A DNA stretch of 64,000 nucleotides from Staphylotrichum longicolle (GCA_019096155.1 JAHCVI010000005.1:2242468-2306467); one strand, 5' to 3'; positions 1 through 10,213 are shown, numbered from the stretch's first letter. The notes: generated by a model not told the origin, from the letters alone. A program made the numbers and translations.

Positions 1-1588
1 GGGAAAGGCAGGGACCGAGAGCGGGAGCGCATTCTAGGGATGGACGGATGGATTCAGTTTCGCTTTGCCCAGGGTTCTCCGGACAAGGAATTGCGCTTCA
101 ACCAGGCGCTCAAGAATGCTGCTGCCGACGATCCAGGCATCCGGCTGCATCCGACCATTTTTGCCTGGCACGGAAGCAACTTATCCTGCTGGCACAGCAT
201 TGTGCGGACTGGTTTGGACTTCAACGAAATCAGGTCCGGCCGCTCGTATGGACATGGCGTCTATCTGAGTGCCCATCACAGCACGAGCATAGGCTATGCA
301 GGTGGAGGTCAAACGTGGCCAAATTCGGATCTCAACTTCACTACCTGCCTGAGCCTGTGTGAGATCATCAACGCCCCAAATCAATTTGTGTCCACTGCAC
401 CGCACTATGTGGTCGACAAGCCAGATTGGATCCAGTGCCGCTATCTCTTTGTACAGACAGCTGCCGGAAGAGTGCAACAGCAGCAGGTACGCAGTGGCCA
501 AGCGAACACGACAGCAACCCACGGGAACAGCAACGAGCTCTTCTATCCGCAAGCGCCAGGACGTGAGGTCTATGGGCACACCGGCCAGCCTCTCCAGATA
601 CCCCTCTCCGCCATTCCACTGCGAACCATGGGCTCCCCCTGTGTGACGCCGAGTTCTGTGAAGCGAGCGGCGGAATCAGAAGACGACAGCAATGACGAGG
701 ACGATGAGGATGAGGCCATTTTGTTTTCGGACGGCGAGATTGCAAGCCAGGCCCCGCCACACAAGAAATCGTCATCGCGTGCGTCTAGCGCCGACACCGT
801 GACCGGTCGACACAAGTACGTGCCGTCTTGTTCCCCTCTCTCTTCGACACCAGCTGCAAGCCAAACATTGGGCTGGTTGCGACGGACTCCGAACACAAAC
901 AGAAACTAACATGTCTCAGTAGCAACGCCGGCGACCCTCCCACACCCGCCAGCATCAACGGCGGCGCATTCACCGACTTTGTTCCGGGCTCTCTCGACCT
1001 GTCGACGCTGCCGCGCCTCGAACCGCCCTCCTTCGCAACCGACGCGCCACCAGATCCCTCGGCCGCGAGCTGAAACGCCTCCAGCACCTCCAGGCCAGTA
1101 CCCGCTCCACGAACTCGGCTGGTACATGGACTTTGAGGCCGTCACCAACCTCTTTCAGTGGATCGTGCAGCTGCACAGCTTTGACCAGTCGCTCCCTCGC
1201 GCAGGACATGAAGGCCGAGGGGGTCACTTCGATCGTCCTCGAGCTGCGCTTCGGGCCGGACTACCCCTTTTCTCCGCCCTTTGTGCGCGTCGTCCGCCCG
1301 CGGTTCTTGCCGTTCCTGCAGGGCGGGGGCGGGCATGTGACCGCGGGCGGCGCCATGTGCATGGAGCTGTTGACGAGTTCCGGGTGGAGCCCGGCGAACA
1401 GCATGGAGAGTGTGTTCTTGCAGGTGAGGGTTGCGCTGTGCAGCCTGGAGCCGAAGCCAGCAAGGCTGGCCCCAGGGGTCAAGGGGGATTATGGGGTGGG
1501 CGAGGCTGTGGAGGCGTTTTTGAGGGCGGCGAGGGGACATGGGTGGACGGTGCCCACAGATTTGCAGGTTACTGCTAATGGGCGGTGA
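1..1588 (+). CDS. PARP-type ADP-ribosyltransferase fused to UBE2Q-like E2 domain (5' partial)
   Basis: The reading frame is open from base 1, so the N-terminus lies outside the window. The first part is a PARP catalytic fold: FAWHGS at about 160-177 gives the NAD-binding His, and GHGVYLS at about 250-270 gives the Tyr. At the third catalytic position the sequence reads PHYVVDKPDW, as in PARP16-like mono-ADP-ribosyltransferases, with no Glu. An acidic, Ser-rich linker (about 660-800) follows. A likely intron spans 816-919 (GTACGT donor, ACTAAC branch, CAG acceptor). The C-terminal part is a ubiquitin-conjugating fold of UBE2Q type; the likely catalytic Cys is in GGAMCMELL near 1350. The E2 part changes frame near 1045, 1100 and 1195, so the domain is rebuilt only across three frames. 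The fusion suggests coupled ADP-ribosylation and ubiquitin transfer; that function is inferred. Confidence 0.8.
816..919 (+). other. Intron of the PARP/E2 gene
   Basis: Donor GTACGT, branch-like ACTAAC about 10 bases before the end, acceptor CAG. Splicing joins the Ser-rich linker to the stretch ending LEPPSFATDA that leads into the E2 fold. Confidence 0.75.
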
Positions 1589-2615
1589 GTGGGCACAGAT
1601 GGATGATATTCGAAGGAAGGGGGACGGTTGAGGAGGAGGAACATGGGCAGGCGTACTGGGGTCTTTCTTTGCATTTACTGGGAAGAGATGGCGCATTAAG
1701 CGGTGGGGGATGGGCATACATGGAATGGACCGGCATCACGACTTAATGAAGCAACGAACAGGAGCATGATAGGGGCTGGACCTGGTGGCTGGCGCATGTA
1801 ATATGGCTTTGAATGGTGCTTGGGCAGCGAAGAAAGATAATAGGCAGCGATTGCTTCCAGTTGACGTTCTTTCCTGGGCTGCTGCTCTAAGTGTGTTTCC
1901 CTAGGCCTTGCAAACTCTGCTCGAAGCAGGCGGGTGGGATGGCCGCTGGCAGTTTGGGAGCGGACTCGGAGAAATGGTGCCTGCGTCTCGACCGCCATGC
2001 CGACCGCACTGTGTTGATACGGTAGTAACTTCCCTTCAAGAGGTTTTGTGGCCGATCAACTGCCCTGCTGGAGACGGGGGCTAGCTGGTTGGTAACCTGT
2101 TCGGTTTTTGCGTTTGGAGTCTTGTAGTTGTGAACCTTGCTGCTGATACTTCATGGGGATTACTACGATCCATATATCGGTATCCTACAAAAGTCTGACT
2201 GTCTTGGTCCTCCCAGCCTCTGCGAATCCAAGTTGGTTGGTAGGTTGGTTCTTTAGAGTTATGTCTTGATGTTGAAGTTGCTTTCTTCGCTCAACTCCCC
2301 GGGGGTGCTCCGATAAACAGACCAGGCACCCCACGACAGCTACCCCTGTCTCAGCTGCCGCCTCACCCCACATCAGCCTCGTCCGCCAAATTTCCAGCCG
2401 CGCCCCTCACCTCCAAAAATTCAGCACAAGCAAGGAACCCAAACAAAGTTAGCACCAAAGCTCCAACGGCCCGACGTGGTAAGGGAGCCCACCACCACCG
2501 CGGTTCAATCCGCCACAACACGACCAGTATCCAAATCCAACTCAGCACAAACCAAGCCGATCATAATAAAGAACAATAAGGCGGAGAAACAGAGAGAACA
2601 GCGAAACTACCCGAC
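1589..2615. other. Intergenic, no gene seen
   Basis: About 1 kb between the PARP/E2 stop and the RRP42 start. I see no conserved coding pattern on either strand. It should hold the 3' end of the first gene and the RRP42 promoter; no clear TATA or CCAAT element was identified. Confidence 0.6.
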
Positions 2616-3814
2616 ATGGCGTCGAGCCAACACGTCCTCCTCTCCCCCGCAGAGTTGGCATACTTGCACGACTCGCTCTCCCTGACCCCGCCCATCCGCC
2701 CCGACGGCCGCTCGCCAGCCCAATTCCGCCCCCTCGTTGCCGAAACAGGCATCCTCCCCGGCACCAACGGCAGCGCGAGGATATGCTTCGCCGACGGCAC
2801 CGAGGCCATTGTCGGCGTGAAGGCCGAGGTCGAGAGGACCGCGCAGCGGGCAGGAGATGACACCGTGTATCTGGAAGGCGGAGAGGGGGATGAGGAGGAT
2901 GTCGAAGACGGGGAGGCGAGGGAAGGGGAGGACAAGCGGAAAGGGGACTCGGCTTGGGTGGAGATGACGGTTGAGATTCCGGGGCTGAGGGATGACGACT
3001 CGGGGACGGCATTTCTCGCAGCCATGCTGAGCGAGGCGCTGCTCGCAGACGGGGAGTTTGCCAAGAGGTTATGGATTAACAGGCGGTTCCACTGGAAACT
3101 CTACCTCGATGTACGTCTTTTTCCCCCCCCCCCCCCCCCCAAATTAACCCCCGCAAACACACCCACTAACACGCCCGCCAGATCATCCTCATCTCCCCAC
3201 CACTCTCCTACCCCCTCCCTCTCCTCTCGCTCACGACCCATCTCGCCCTCCTCTCCACCCGCCTCCCGCGCCTCAAATCCGAGGGCGACGAAGACCCCTT
3301 CTTCGACGACGACTGGGCCGCCGCGCCCTATCTCTTTCCCCGCACGCCCACCACCACCACCACGATAGCGACAACAGCCCGCCCGCCAATAACCCTCCTC
3401 GTCATGGCCGTCGGCAACAACATCATCTTCGACCCCTCCAAGGAAGAGCTCGCCGTCGCCGACGTGGCCCTGGCCGTCTCCGTGACGGGGAGCACGGCGG
3501 CCCCGCACGCAGACGACGCGGAGCCGGAGCCGGGGCGGAGTCTGAGGCTGCTGTCCATCCGGACGATCGACCCGCCCTCGCGCCTGACGCCGCCGGGCGT
3601 CGCCAACGCGGCCAACAGCGCCTACGGGGCCGCGGGGACGCAAAAGATGCTCGAGGCGGCGACGGCCGAGGTCGAGGCCGTCGAGGGCGTGTGGAAGGCG
3701 CCCAGGGGTGGAGCCAAGAGGGTGGTGCTTGGTGCGCTGGTGCAGAAGGTGTTGGAGAGGGGCGGGGTGGTGGACGAGGTGCTGGATGCGTTGGAGGGGG
3801 TGGATCTGGGGTGA
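2616..3814 (+). CDS. RRP42: Exosome core subunit RRP42 (RNase PH fold)
   Basis: Non-catalytic RNase PH-like subunit of the exosome ring, which feeds RNA for 3'-5' decay and rRNA processing in nucleus and cytoplasm. Two exons, 2616-3110 and 3182-3814, give 375 aa. The N-terminus has the family hallmark LHDSL..PPIRPDGRSPAQFRP, very close to yeast Rrp42. NGSARI and a GTEAIVGVKAEV strand follow, and the second exon has MAVGNNIIFDPS, matching the VVGNNMLLDPA region of the yeast protein. An acidic Gly/Glu-rich insertion (about residues 85-110) and a Thr run near 3350 make it longer than yeast Rrp42 (about 265 aa). The ATG at 2616 is chosen because homology starts within 15 residues. RRP43 and RRP45 are the alternatives but fit less well. 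Confidence 0.9.
3111..3181 (+). other. RRP42 intron with an 18-base poly-C run
   Basis: GTACGT donor, CACTAACAC branch region, CCAG acceptor, 71 bp. The run of 18 C residues at 3123-3140 lies just inside the donor. Splicing joins the KLYLD end of exon 1 to IILISPP in phase 0. Confidence 0.85.
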
Positions 3815-3985
3815 TTTCTGAGGAGGAGAAAATGAGAAAAGTGAGAAAGGACTGTCATGATTTTGCTTTTCCCATCCATCCATCCCGCCAGCCAGTCAGC
3901 CACCCATCCGTCTGGCTACCCATCTAATGTACATGTACGATACACCCCATGTATGTCTACAGACTTGTCCGACTCAAAAAGAAAT

Positions 3986-4954
3986 CTAAAAGATACCCAG
4001 CCACTTCCCCTTGGCCTTTGCCACCACCGCCTGCCGCTCCTCCTCCGTCAACCTCCGCGCCGTCTCATCCTTGGCCCCGTGCTCTTCCTCCCTTACTACA
4101 CCACCATCACCACCCACCTCCAACTCCGCAACAGCCACCTTGCCCTCCCCACCCTCCACCGCCGTCGCCGTCGCCGTCGCCGCTTTAGCGCCCTCATTAT
4201 CCCCATCCAGGTTGATGACGGCCATCTTCTGCCCAAACAGGCCCATCTCGTCGGGCAGGCCGTGCGCCTTGCGGTACGCCGCGCGCTTGGCCACGTCCTC
4301 GACGTTGCGCTTGCGCTTCTCGCTGATGCGCGCCGTCTTGTGCGCCTCGTGCAGCCGCAGCACCTCGACCAGCATGCGGAGGGAGGCGATCGGGTGGCGC
4401 AGGTAATCGGACGCGGGGGGGAGCATGTCGGCGAAGGGCGAGGTGCGGCTGAAGGAGAGCGCGAAGGTGTAGATGGCTAGGCCGGTGAGGGTGCCCTGTT
4501 GTGTGGGGGGGAGGGCGGTTTGGTTAGTTTGGTTACGTGGGGAGGTAAAGGGAGGGAGAGAAAAACGTACGACGGTGATGACCACGTGGATCCAGCGGTT
4601 GTGCAGGAACCAGTGTGCCCGCGTGTTCTTGGGCGGGAGCATGCCCGGGTACTCGCGCGCGGCCTGGGCGGTGGTCTCCTCGGCGCTGAGGTCGCCGCCA
4701 TAGTGCCGCGGAGGGGTCTTCTTGGGGGGGCGGGAGCCGTGGGAGGGGGGGTTGAAGCGTTCCGGCTTGGCGAGCACGCGGGGACCGGAGGCGGGGGGTT
4801 GTTTGGTGCTGTTGCTGGCGAGCCGGAGGAAGAGACGGCTGGAGGCCGGGGCCGGGATGGGGGCCCGGATTGGGGCCCGGGTGGCCGCCCGACGCCAGAT
4901 CAGGCCGGACTGCGGGAGCAGGAACCGGGGGATGGAGGACGGTGCCGATGCCAT
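3986..4954 (-). CDS. Conserved fungal mitochondrial membrane protein, function unknown
   Basis: Two exons (4571-4954 and 3986-4495; 75-bp intron 4496-4570 with GTACGT and CAG) give 297 aa. The ATG at 4954 starts MASAPSSIPRFLLPQ, followed by about 50 residues rich in Arg, Ala and Ser without acids, a typical mitochondrial presequence. The middle has one hydrophobic segment (WIHVVITVGTLTGLAIYTFAL), interrupted by the intron, and the C-terminal half is basic and helical (EVLRLHEAHKTARISEKRKR), then acidic and low-complexity. This suggests an inner-membrane protein with one transmembrane span. An upstream in-frame ATG exists at 5068 but would bury the presequence. I do not recognise the family. 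It is divergent from the cytochrome c gene. Confidence 0.75.
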   Translation of the reverse strand: MASAPSSIPRFLLPQSGLIWRRAATRAPIRAPIPAPASSRLFLRLASNSTKQPPASGPRVLAKPERFNPPSHGSRPPKKTPPRHYGGDLSAEETTAQAAREYPGMLPPKNTRAHWFLHNRWIHVVITVVRFSLPPFTSPRNQTNQTALPPTQQGTLTGLAIYTFALSFSRTSPFADMLPPASDYLRHPIASLRMLVEVLRLHEAHKTARISEKRKRNVEDVAKRAAYRKAHGLPDEMGLFGQKMAVINLDGDNEGAKAATATATAVEGGEGKVAVAELEVGGDGGVVREEEHGAKDETARRLTEEERQAVVAKAKGKWLGIF

Positions 4955-5583
4955 GGCTGTGGGAGGAAAAAGAAGCCGGGAGTCAATTGGGTTCGGCGGC
5001 CGGCGTGCGGTCCTCGGCGGGCAACCTAGCAACAGCAGAGCTACCTTGGACGTTGCGGTGCGGCTCAATGTCGGGCGATCGGCGAATCGTCAGAAAAATC
5101 GCGTGCGTCAGCGCTGCAGGTTCCTGGTGCTGTCCCGTTGCGGCTAGCTCCGGCCTGGCCCTGCTTTTGCTGATGCGCACAGACCAGGCACGTTTGTTCA
5201 CCAGGAAACCAAGGCAAACCCAGCATGGGGACGACAGTGCCGGTCATTCCCGAATTTCCCCGTCCTGACTGACTAACATTCGGGACCTGATTGGGCCGCC
5301 CAGAAAATGAGTGGGTTGATTTTTCAGCCCCACTGTGGCTCACCGTGCCTTGATGCGAGCTTGGCAGCGGTCATTTGAGGAAAGCAGGCAAAAAATTCCG
5401 GCGCAGCCCATGGCGCAGTGAATGATGCAGCCACTTGCAGCCAACTACTAACACCTCATCCTGAATTTTTCCCTGAACTCTTTCCTGCCTCCTTTGCTTC
5501 CAACTTCTACTCCAAAGATACCCGCTCCTCTTCAGCACCACCTACTTACCTTTTTACAACACTTCTAATACCCAACCGTCAAG
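4955..5583. promoter_or_regulatory. Shared divergent promoter region of the mitochondrial protein and cytochrome c genes
   Basis: A 629-bp region lies between the two start codons. It contains two inverted CCAAT boxes (ATTGG at 4986-4990 and 5290-5294). CCAAT boxes bind the HAP/CBC complex, which controls cytochrome c genes in yeast and other fungi; use here is inferred. Confidence 0.4.
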
Positions 5584-6428
5584 ATGGGCTTCTCTGCTGG
5601 TACGTTCCTTGCGACTCTTGCTTCCCTTCCTGGTGCTCTTCCGGTTCCCCGGTCTCGACTGGGCCTCGGCCCCTGAGGAGTCTTGTCATGACTTGACTTT
5701 GCTCAGCCATTGGCACTCCAAACGCGGTCAGGTGGCTCTGAGGCTGCCTCGCCTTGCAATGGGGGGTCCAGTTCTTCAAGGACCCCCAAATCCCATGTGC
5801 TGTTGCGAGCGAAAGCCACTCGTTCCCGGCGTCGACTGTTGCGTCATTTTCCGAGGCGCAAACAGGATTACTAGCCGGCGAGCGACGACCAAGAGCCAAC
5901 GCATTGCGCAACGGAGCGGGCGCCTCGAGAACCATCACCAGCACGTCAAACGGGCGGCAGTAGCAGCGCGCTAACGTCACGACCACAGGTGATTCCAAGA
6001 AGGGTGCCAACCTCTTCAAGACCCGCTGCGCGCAGTGCCACACCCTCGAGGCCGGCGGCGGCAACAAGATCGGCCCCGCGCTCCACGGCCTGTTCGGCCG
6101 CAAGACCGGCTCCGTCGACGGCTACGCCTACACCGACGCCAACAAGCAGAAGGGCATCACCTGGGACGAGAACACTCTGGTAGGTTTTACAGCCAGCGCA
6201 CAATCAAAGTCTTCTATGTATCCGGTGATCCTAACATCGTCTCCAGTTCGACTACCTCGAGAACCCCAAGAAGTACATCCCCGGCACCAAGATGGCCTTC
6301 GGCGGCCTCAAGAAGGACAAGGACAGGAACGACCTGATCACGTATGTTTTTTTTCTCACTCCAGCAACTTGACCAAACACCCATGCTAACCGCCATCCCA
6401 CAGCTTCCTCAAGGAGTCGACTGCTTAA
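5584..6428 (+). CDS. cyc-1: Cytochrome c
   Basis: Soluble electron carrier of the mitochondrial intermembrane space between complexes III and IV. Four exons (5584-5599, 5989-6179, 6247-6341, 6404-6428) give 108 aa. The protein starts MGFSAGDSKKGANLF. Heme attachment is CAQCH in exon 2 and the Met ligand is in GTKMAFGG in exon 3. It is nearly identical to my memory of the Neurospora protein; visible differences lie in the C-terminal tail (DLITFLKESTA). The introns are 389, 67 and 62 bp, all with GT/AG ends. The first splits a Gly codon after 16 nt of coding sequence and is about six times longer than the others. Confidence 0.97.
5600..5988 (+). other. Long first intron of cytochrome c
   Basis: 389 bp, GTACGT donor, GCTAACG branch about 16 bases before the CAG acceptor. 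It is far longer than other introns in the window. I found no clear snoRNA boxes or coding pattern inside it. Confidence 0.85.
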
Positions 6429-7061
6429 ATTTCGTCATGACCGGGGTTTAGGCGTCGTTGTATTATTACCACCAAAATCAACCCTCAGTCCACCAGACGG
6501 ATGTGGGGGTTGTTCGGAGGAAGGGAAAGGAGTTGTCCGTTTTTGCCACCACCACGACCCTTTTTGCATTAGACGGGGCGGCTCTTGTAAAGCACAACCA
6601 CTACTACTTGTACCATAGAAGGGGGGACGACGACGAGACTACAGCTAGACTACAGTGTGCTTGGCGCGACACGGCCTGATGAAAGATGATTCCCTGCTCT
6701 TGTTCTTGACGCTACGGTCCTGTTTGTCTTGTCCATGGTGATGAATGTGAGTGCGAGGCTAACTGCGAAGCTGACTTTGCGGGACGGACGACGCAAAGAA
6801 AGGCGTTTGCCGAGATGCCGAATCCCGAAGCTCGAGGTCATAGCAACCCTTTCACAGTAAACCATTTGCGTGGCGACGATGGGCAGGATCGAGAAACGGC
6901 CATGCTGGTGTTTATTCTGTCTAACCCTGGCATCGCAAATTCCCACTGATGCTGTACCACGAACCAGAAAAAACCGCCCAAACTGCCTCTCTTCAGAAAC
7001 ACACCACCCCCGCATCCCCACCACTCCCTGTCCCATTGCGCCCATCCGGGCGAGGGACCCC
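6429..7061. other. Intergenic between convergent cytochrome c and RIX7
   Basis: Both flanking genes end here, so the stretch should hold two 3' UTRs and terminators. No gene was seen. Confidence 0.6.
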
Positions 7062-9527
7062 CTACCCATCCAGCGAATACTTCTCGGCATCCTTGACGCT
7101 CGGCTTCACCTCCTTGAGCGCCCTCTCCCAGTCCTCCATGGTAATCACCGGGTCCACCTGCGCCTGCGCCTGCGCCCCTCCGGCCTTGCCCTCCCCGGCG
7201 CCGCCGCCGCCGGGCCCCTTGCGGTGCAGCATCAGATAGGCCCGCTCCAGACACGCCTGCGCCGCCGCCTGCATGAGGTTCCCCAGGTCGGCGCCCGAGA
7301 ACCCCGTGCACCGCATGTCGAGCGCGACCTTTTCCAGGTCCGCCTCCCGCGTCCCGGCGTCGGCGGTGTCGGCGGTGTGGGGGCCGGAGACGGCGACGCC
7401 GGTCATGTCCACGTCCGCGTCATCAGGAGCGATGGCGGTGACGGTCTTGGCCTTGGCCTCGGCGTCCCGCCGCGCCCGCGCCACCGTGTTGCGGTACAGC
7501 GTCTTGAGGATGGCGACGCGGTCCTCGGCCGAGGGCAGCCCCACGTAGATGCTCGTGCCGAGGCGGCCGGGGCGGCGGATCGCCTCGTCGATGATGTCGG
7601 GCCGGTTGGTCGCGCCGATGACGTAGATGCCGGACCGGTCGCCGACGCCGTCGAGCTCGGTGAGCAGGGTGTTGACGACGCGCGCGCTAGCGTCGGACAG
7701 GGAGTCGTCGCGCTTGGGCACCAGCGCGTCCATCTCGTCGAAGAAGAGGATGCAGGGCGCCGACGACTTGGCCCGCGCGAAGAGCTGGCGCACGGCGCGC
7801 TCCGACTCGCCGACGTACTTGTTGAGGAGTTCCGGGCCCTTGATGGAGATGAAGTTGGCTTTGGACTCGTTGGCCACGGCCTTGGCCACGAGGGTCTTGC
7901 CGCAACCGGGCGGGCCCCAGAGGAGGATACCCGCCGCGGGCTTGATGCCGACGCGGGTGAAGAGCTCGGGGTTCTTGATGGGGCCGATGATGGACATTTC
8001 GAGCTTCTTGCGCACGTCCTCGAGCGCGCCCACGTTGGACCAGTTGGTGTCGGGGATGGTGCTGAAGCCTTCGCGCTTGGAGGCGGGCTGCACGCGCGAG
8101 ACGGCGGTTCTGAACTGGGCCATGGTGATGCGGCTTTCTTCCCAGGGCGCGGCGCGGTGCTCTTCGAGGAGCACCCAGTCGCGCTGTCTTTGCGAGGCGG
8201 CTGGGAGGTAGTCGTCGGGACGGAGACCGCGCGCCCGCAGCAGGAGGTCCTCGAGCTTGCCACGACAGCTCCCGGACACTGCTGCTTTGACGACGTATTG
8301 GAGATCGCTCCCAACGTAGCCGGGCGTCATCTTGGCCAGCTCGCGGAAGTCGACGTCGTCGCCCAGACTCAGGTCGCGGGTTAGTGACCGGAGGATGTGT
8401 TCGCGTGCCAGCTCGCTCGGCATGCCCATGTCGATCTCGGAGCTGAAGCGGCGGCGGATGGCCGGGTCGAGAAAGTCGGGTCGGTTGGTGGCAGCGAGCA
8501 CGACGACGTTCTTGCCCAGCGGCGTCTGCTGCTTGATGCGGTCCATGCCGTTCATGATCTCGGCCACGATACGGCTCTCCATGCCCTTGTTGGCGCTTTC
8601 ACGCCTGCCGGCGATGGAGTCGATCTCGTCGAAGAAGACGAGACAGGGCGCAAGGCGGATGGCCTCGTCGAAGACGTCGCGGATGTTCTTCTCTGACTCG
8701 CCCGACGTGCCACCCACCACCGACGGCGCCGAGACGGGGATGAAGGCGGCGCCCACGCTCCCAGCGACGGCGTGCGCGAGGGTGGTCTTTCCGCAGCCCG
8801 AGGGGCCGTGGAGCAGGACGCCGTTGTCGTAGCGGTACCCCATCTTCTCACAAGCCTCACCGGCGCAAAGCGGGAACCAGACCTCGTCCAATAGCCTGTC
8901 GAGGGTTTCGTCGACACCAGCAATGTCCAGAATCGAGACGCCCGTGGGAGGACTCCGGTCGACCTCCTTGGGGCCGCTCTTCCTCTTCTTGGGTCTCGGC
9001 TCGCCATTCGCCTGCCTGTCCGGCCCACCAAAGGCAGGCGTGCCAGTGATGCTAGTTGGAGTCTCCATGCTCGTCCCTGCCGTAGTAGCCTCTGGTGGTG
9101 GCGCACCAGGCGTGGCCGCTGGTGTTGCGACAGGTGTCGCAGTCGCAGTAGAAGTCGTGCTGGTGCCCTTTTCGTTGCTCCCAAAACCCCACGACTTGGC
9201 GATTTGGCGGTTCAGCAGATTTGCATCTCGCTCGGCCTTTGCTGCCTTTGCCCTTTCCAGCTCCTGCGCCTCGAGGAGATCGTCCGAGTCTTCCTCCTCA
9301 TCGGCCTTGTGATGCTTCTGGCGGGCGGCGAGCACGCGCTCGATCGAGTCCTCCAGCGGCTTCTTCTTTTGGCGTGCTAGGCTCGAATTCGAGCGCTTGA
9401 TGCTGTCGTAGACGGAACCCACCGTGAGCCGGGGTCTCCGGCCGCCCTCCACCTCGGGCTCCTCGAGCTTGAGGACAATCTGGTAGATCTCGCGGTCCAA
9501 GCCCAGGTTGCCAGGCCGCCGCGACAT
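7062..9527 (-). CDS. RIX7: RIX7, tandem AAA ATPase for 60S ribosome biogenesis
   Basis: Intact intronless gene of 821 aa. RIX7 (NVL in animals) is a nucleolar CDC48-like ATPase that strips factors such as Nsa1 from pre-60S particles. The N-terminus (1-60) has the winged-helix-like NVL region (DREIYQIVLKLEE, LTVGSVYDSIKRSNSSLARQ). A charged linker with an acidic run (76-83) and a basic stretch KPKKRKSG-like near 179-187 follows, a possible nuclear signal. D1 has Walker A GPSGCGKTT (241-249) and Walker B LVFFDE (296-301). D2 has Walker A GPPGCGKT (538-545) and Walker B ILFFDE (593-598), with RRPGRLG at 651-657. The C-terminal end has a Gly/Ala/Gln low-complexity insert (771-791). CDC48 is ruled out by the N-domain and the linker. 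Clean frame throughout. Confidence 0.95.
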   Translation of the reverse strand: MSRRPGNLGLDREIYQIVLKLEEPEVEGGRRPRLTVGSVYDSIKRSNSSLARQKKKPLEDSIERVLAARQKHHKADEEEDSDDLLEAQELERAKAAKAERDANLLNRQIAKSWGFGSNEKGTSTTSTATATPVATPAATPGAPPPEATTAGTSMETPTSITGTPAFGGPDRQANGEPRPKKRKSGPKEVDRSPPTGVSILDIAGVDETLDRLLDEVWFPLCAGEACEKMGYRYDNGVLLHGPSGCGKTTLAHAVAGSVGAAFIPVSAPSVVGGTSGESEKNIRDVFDEAIRLAPCLVFFDEIDSIAGRRESANKGMESRIVAEIMNGMDRIKQQTPLGKNVVVLAATNRPDFLDPAIRRRFSSEIDMGMPSELAREHILRSLTRDLSLGDDVDFRELAKMTPGYVGSDLQYVVKAAVSGSCRGKLEDLLLRARGLRPDDYLPAASQRQRDWVLLEEHRAAPWEESRITMAQFRTAVSRVQPASKREGFSTIPDTNWSNVGALEDVRKKLEMSIIGPIKNPELFTRVGIKPAAGILLWGPPGCGKTLVAKAVANESKANFISIKGPELLNKYVGESERAVRQLFARAKSSAPCILFFDEMDALVPKRDDSLSDASARVVNTLLTELDGVGDRSGIYVIGATNRPDIIDEAIRRPGRLGTSIYVGLPSAEDRVAILKTLYRNTVARARRDAEAKAKTVTAIAPDDADVDMTGVAVSGPHTADTADAGTREADLEKVALDMRCTGFSGADLGNLMQAAAQACLERAYLMLHRKGPGGGGAGEGKAGGAQAQAQVDPVITMEDWERALKEVKPSVKDAEKYSLDG

Positions 9528-10213
9528 TGCTGTCTGCGTTGGCTGGTGTTGTGAAGAGAACCGAAGAGAAAAGAAAAGTAAAATGAGTCAAAGTACAAGT
9601 GTAGATTGGCTCAGGTCAGCCGTTGATGAGGCCACTATCACACGGTAATCATCCGTGAGTGGAAGTCAGTCTCGACCTGACAGTGGTTCCATGCGAGGCG
9701 TCTTGGGGTTGTGGGTGTGTGCTTGGGACTGAATGAGTGAGGTGCCAGAAAAAAAAATCATGAGGGGACAGTAGACGTACAGTGCACTCAACTACCATTG
9801 GCACCGCATTTCGCCCCCTCATATCGCACCACCACACAATTCGTTCGTCAGCTTGTTCAAGTGATACATACCAACTCCAAGATAGTTTGATGTGCTGGCA
9901 TGTGTTCCAAAGTCATTTATTCATTTTCCCGCCACTAGTTGAGCGGGCATCTGGGAGAACTAGAGGTTGGCCATCTCAGTTCCAATTCACACTGTCTAGC
10001 AACCAATCAGGCGGACCTTTTGCAACCCTAACCCTTCTGAGCTCCGTGTAAGTCGGCAACCCAACATGGAAATAGGGGCTTAATGTTCATGCTAAAGCGC
10101 GTGTTAAGCCATTCCTACCTAGGTCTCAACTTCGAACAACCCGACATTTCCTTGGTACCTTTGGTAACAGAAGGTTCTTTTCCCTTTTTTCTTCTGTCAC
10201 CATTCCCACTAGT
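9528..10213. other. Divergent intergenic region, RIX7 / SRPK-like kinase
   Basis: 686 bp between two start codons, so it should hold both promoters. It has CCAAT at 9982-9986 and 10003-10007 on the plus strand and a short CCCTAACCC at about 10026, too short to be telomeric. No gene was seen. Confidence 0.5.

Noticed and set aside
6870..8384. 504-codon open frame on the plus strand across RIX7
   Set aside because: It is antisense to clear AAA ATPase coding sequence and arises from the strong third-position GC bias there; composition is Arg/Val/Gly/Asp-rich with no family.
10020..10040. CCCTAACCC telomere-like sequence
   Set aside because: Only one and a half units; similar single hits occur elsewhere by chance.
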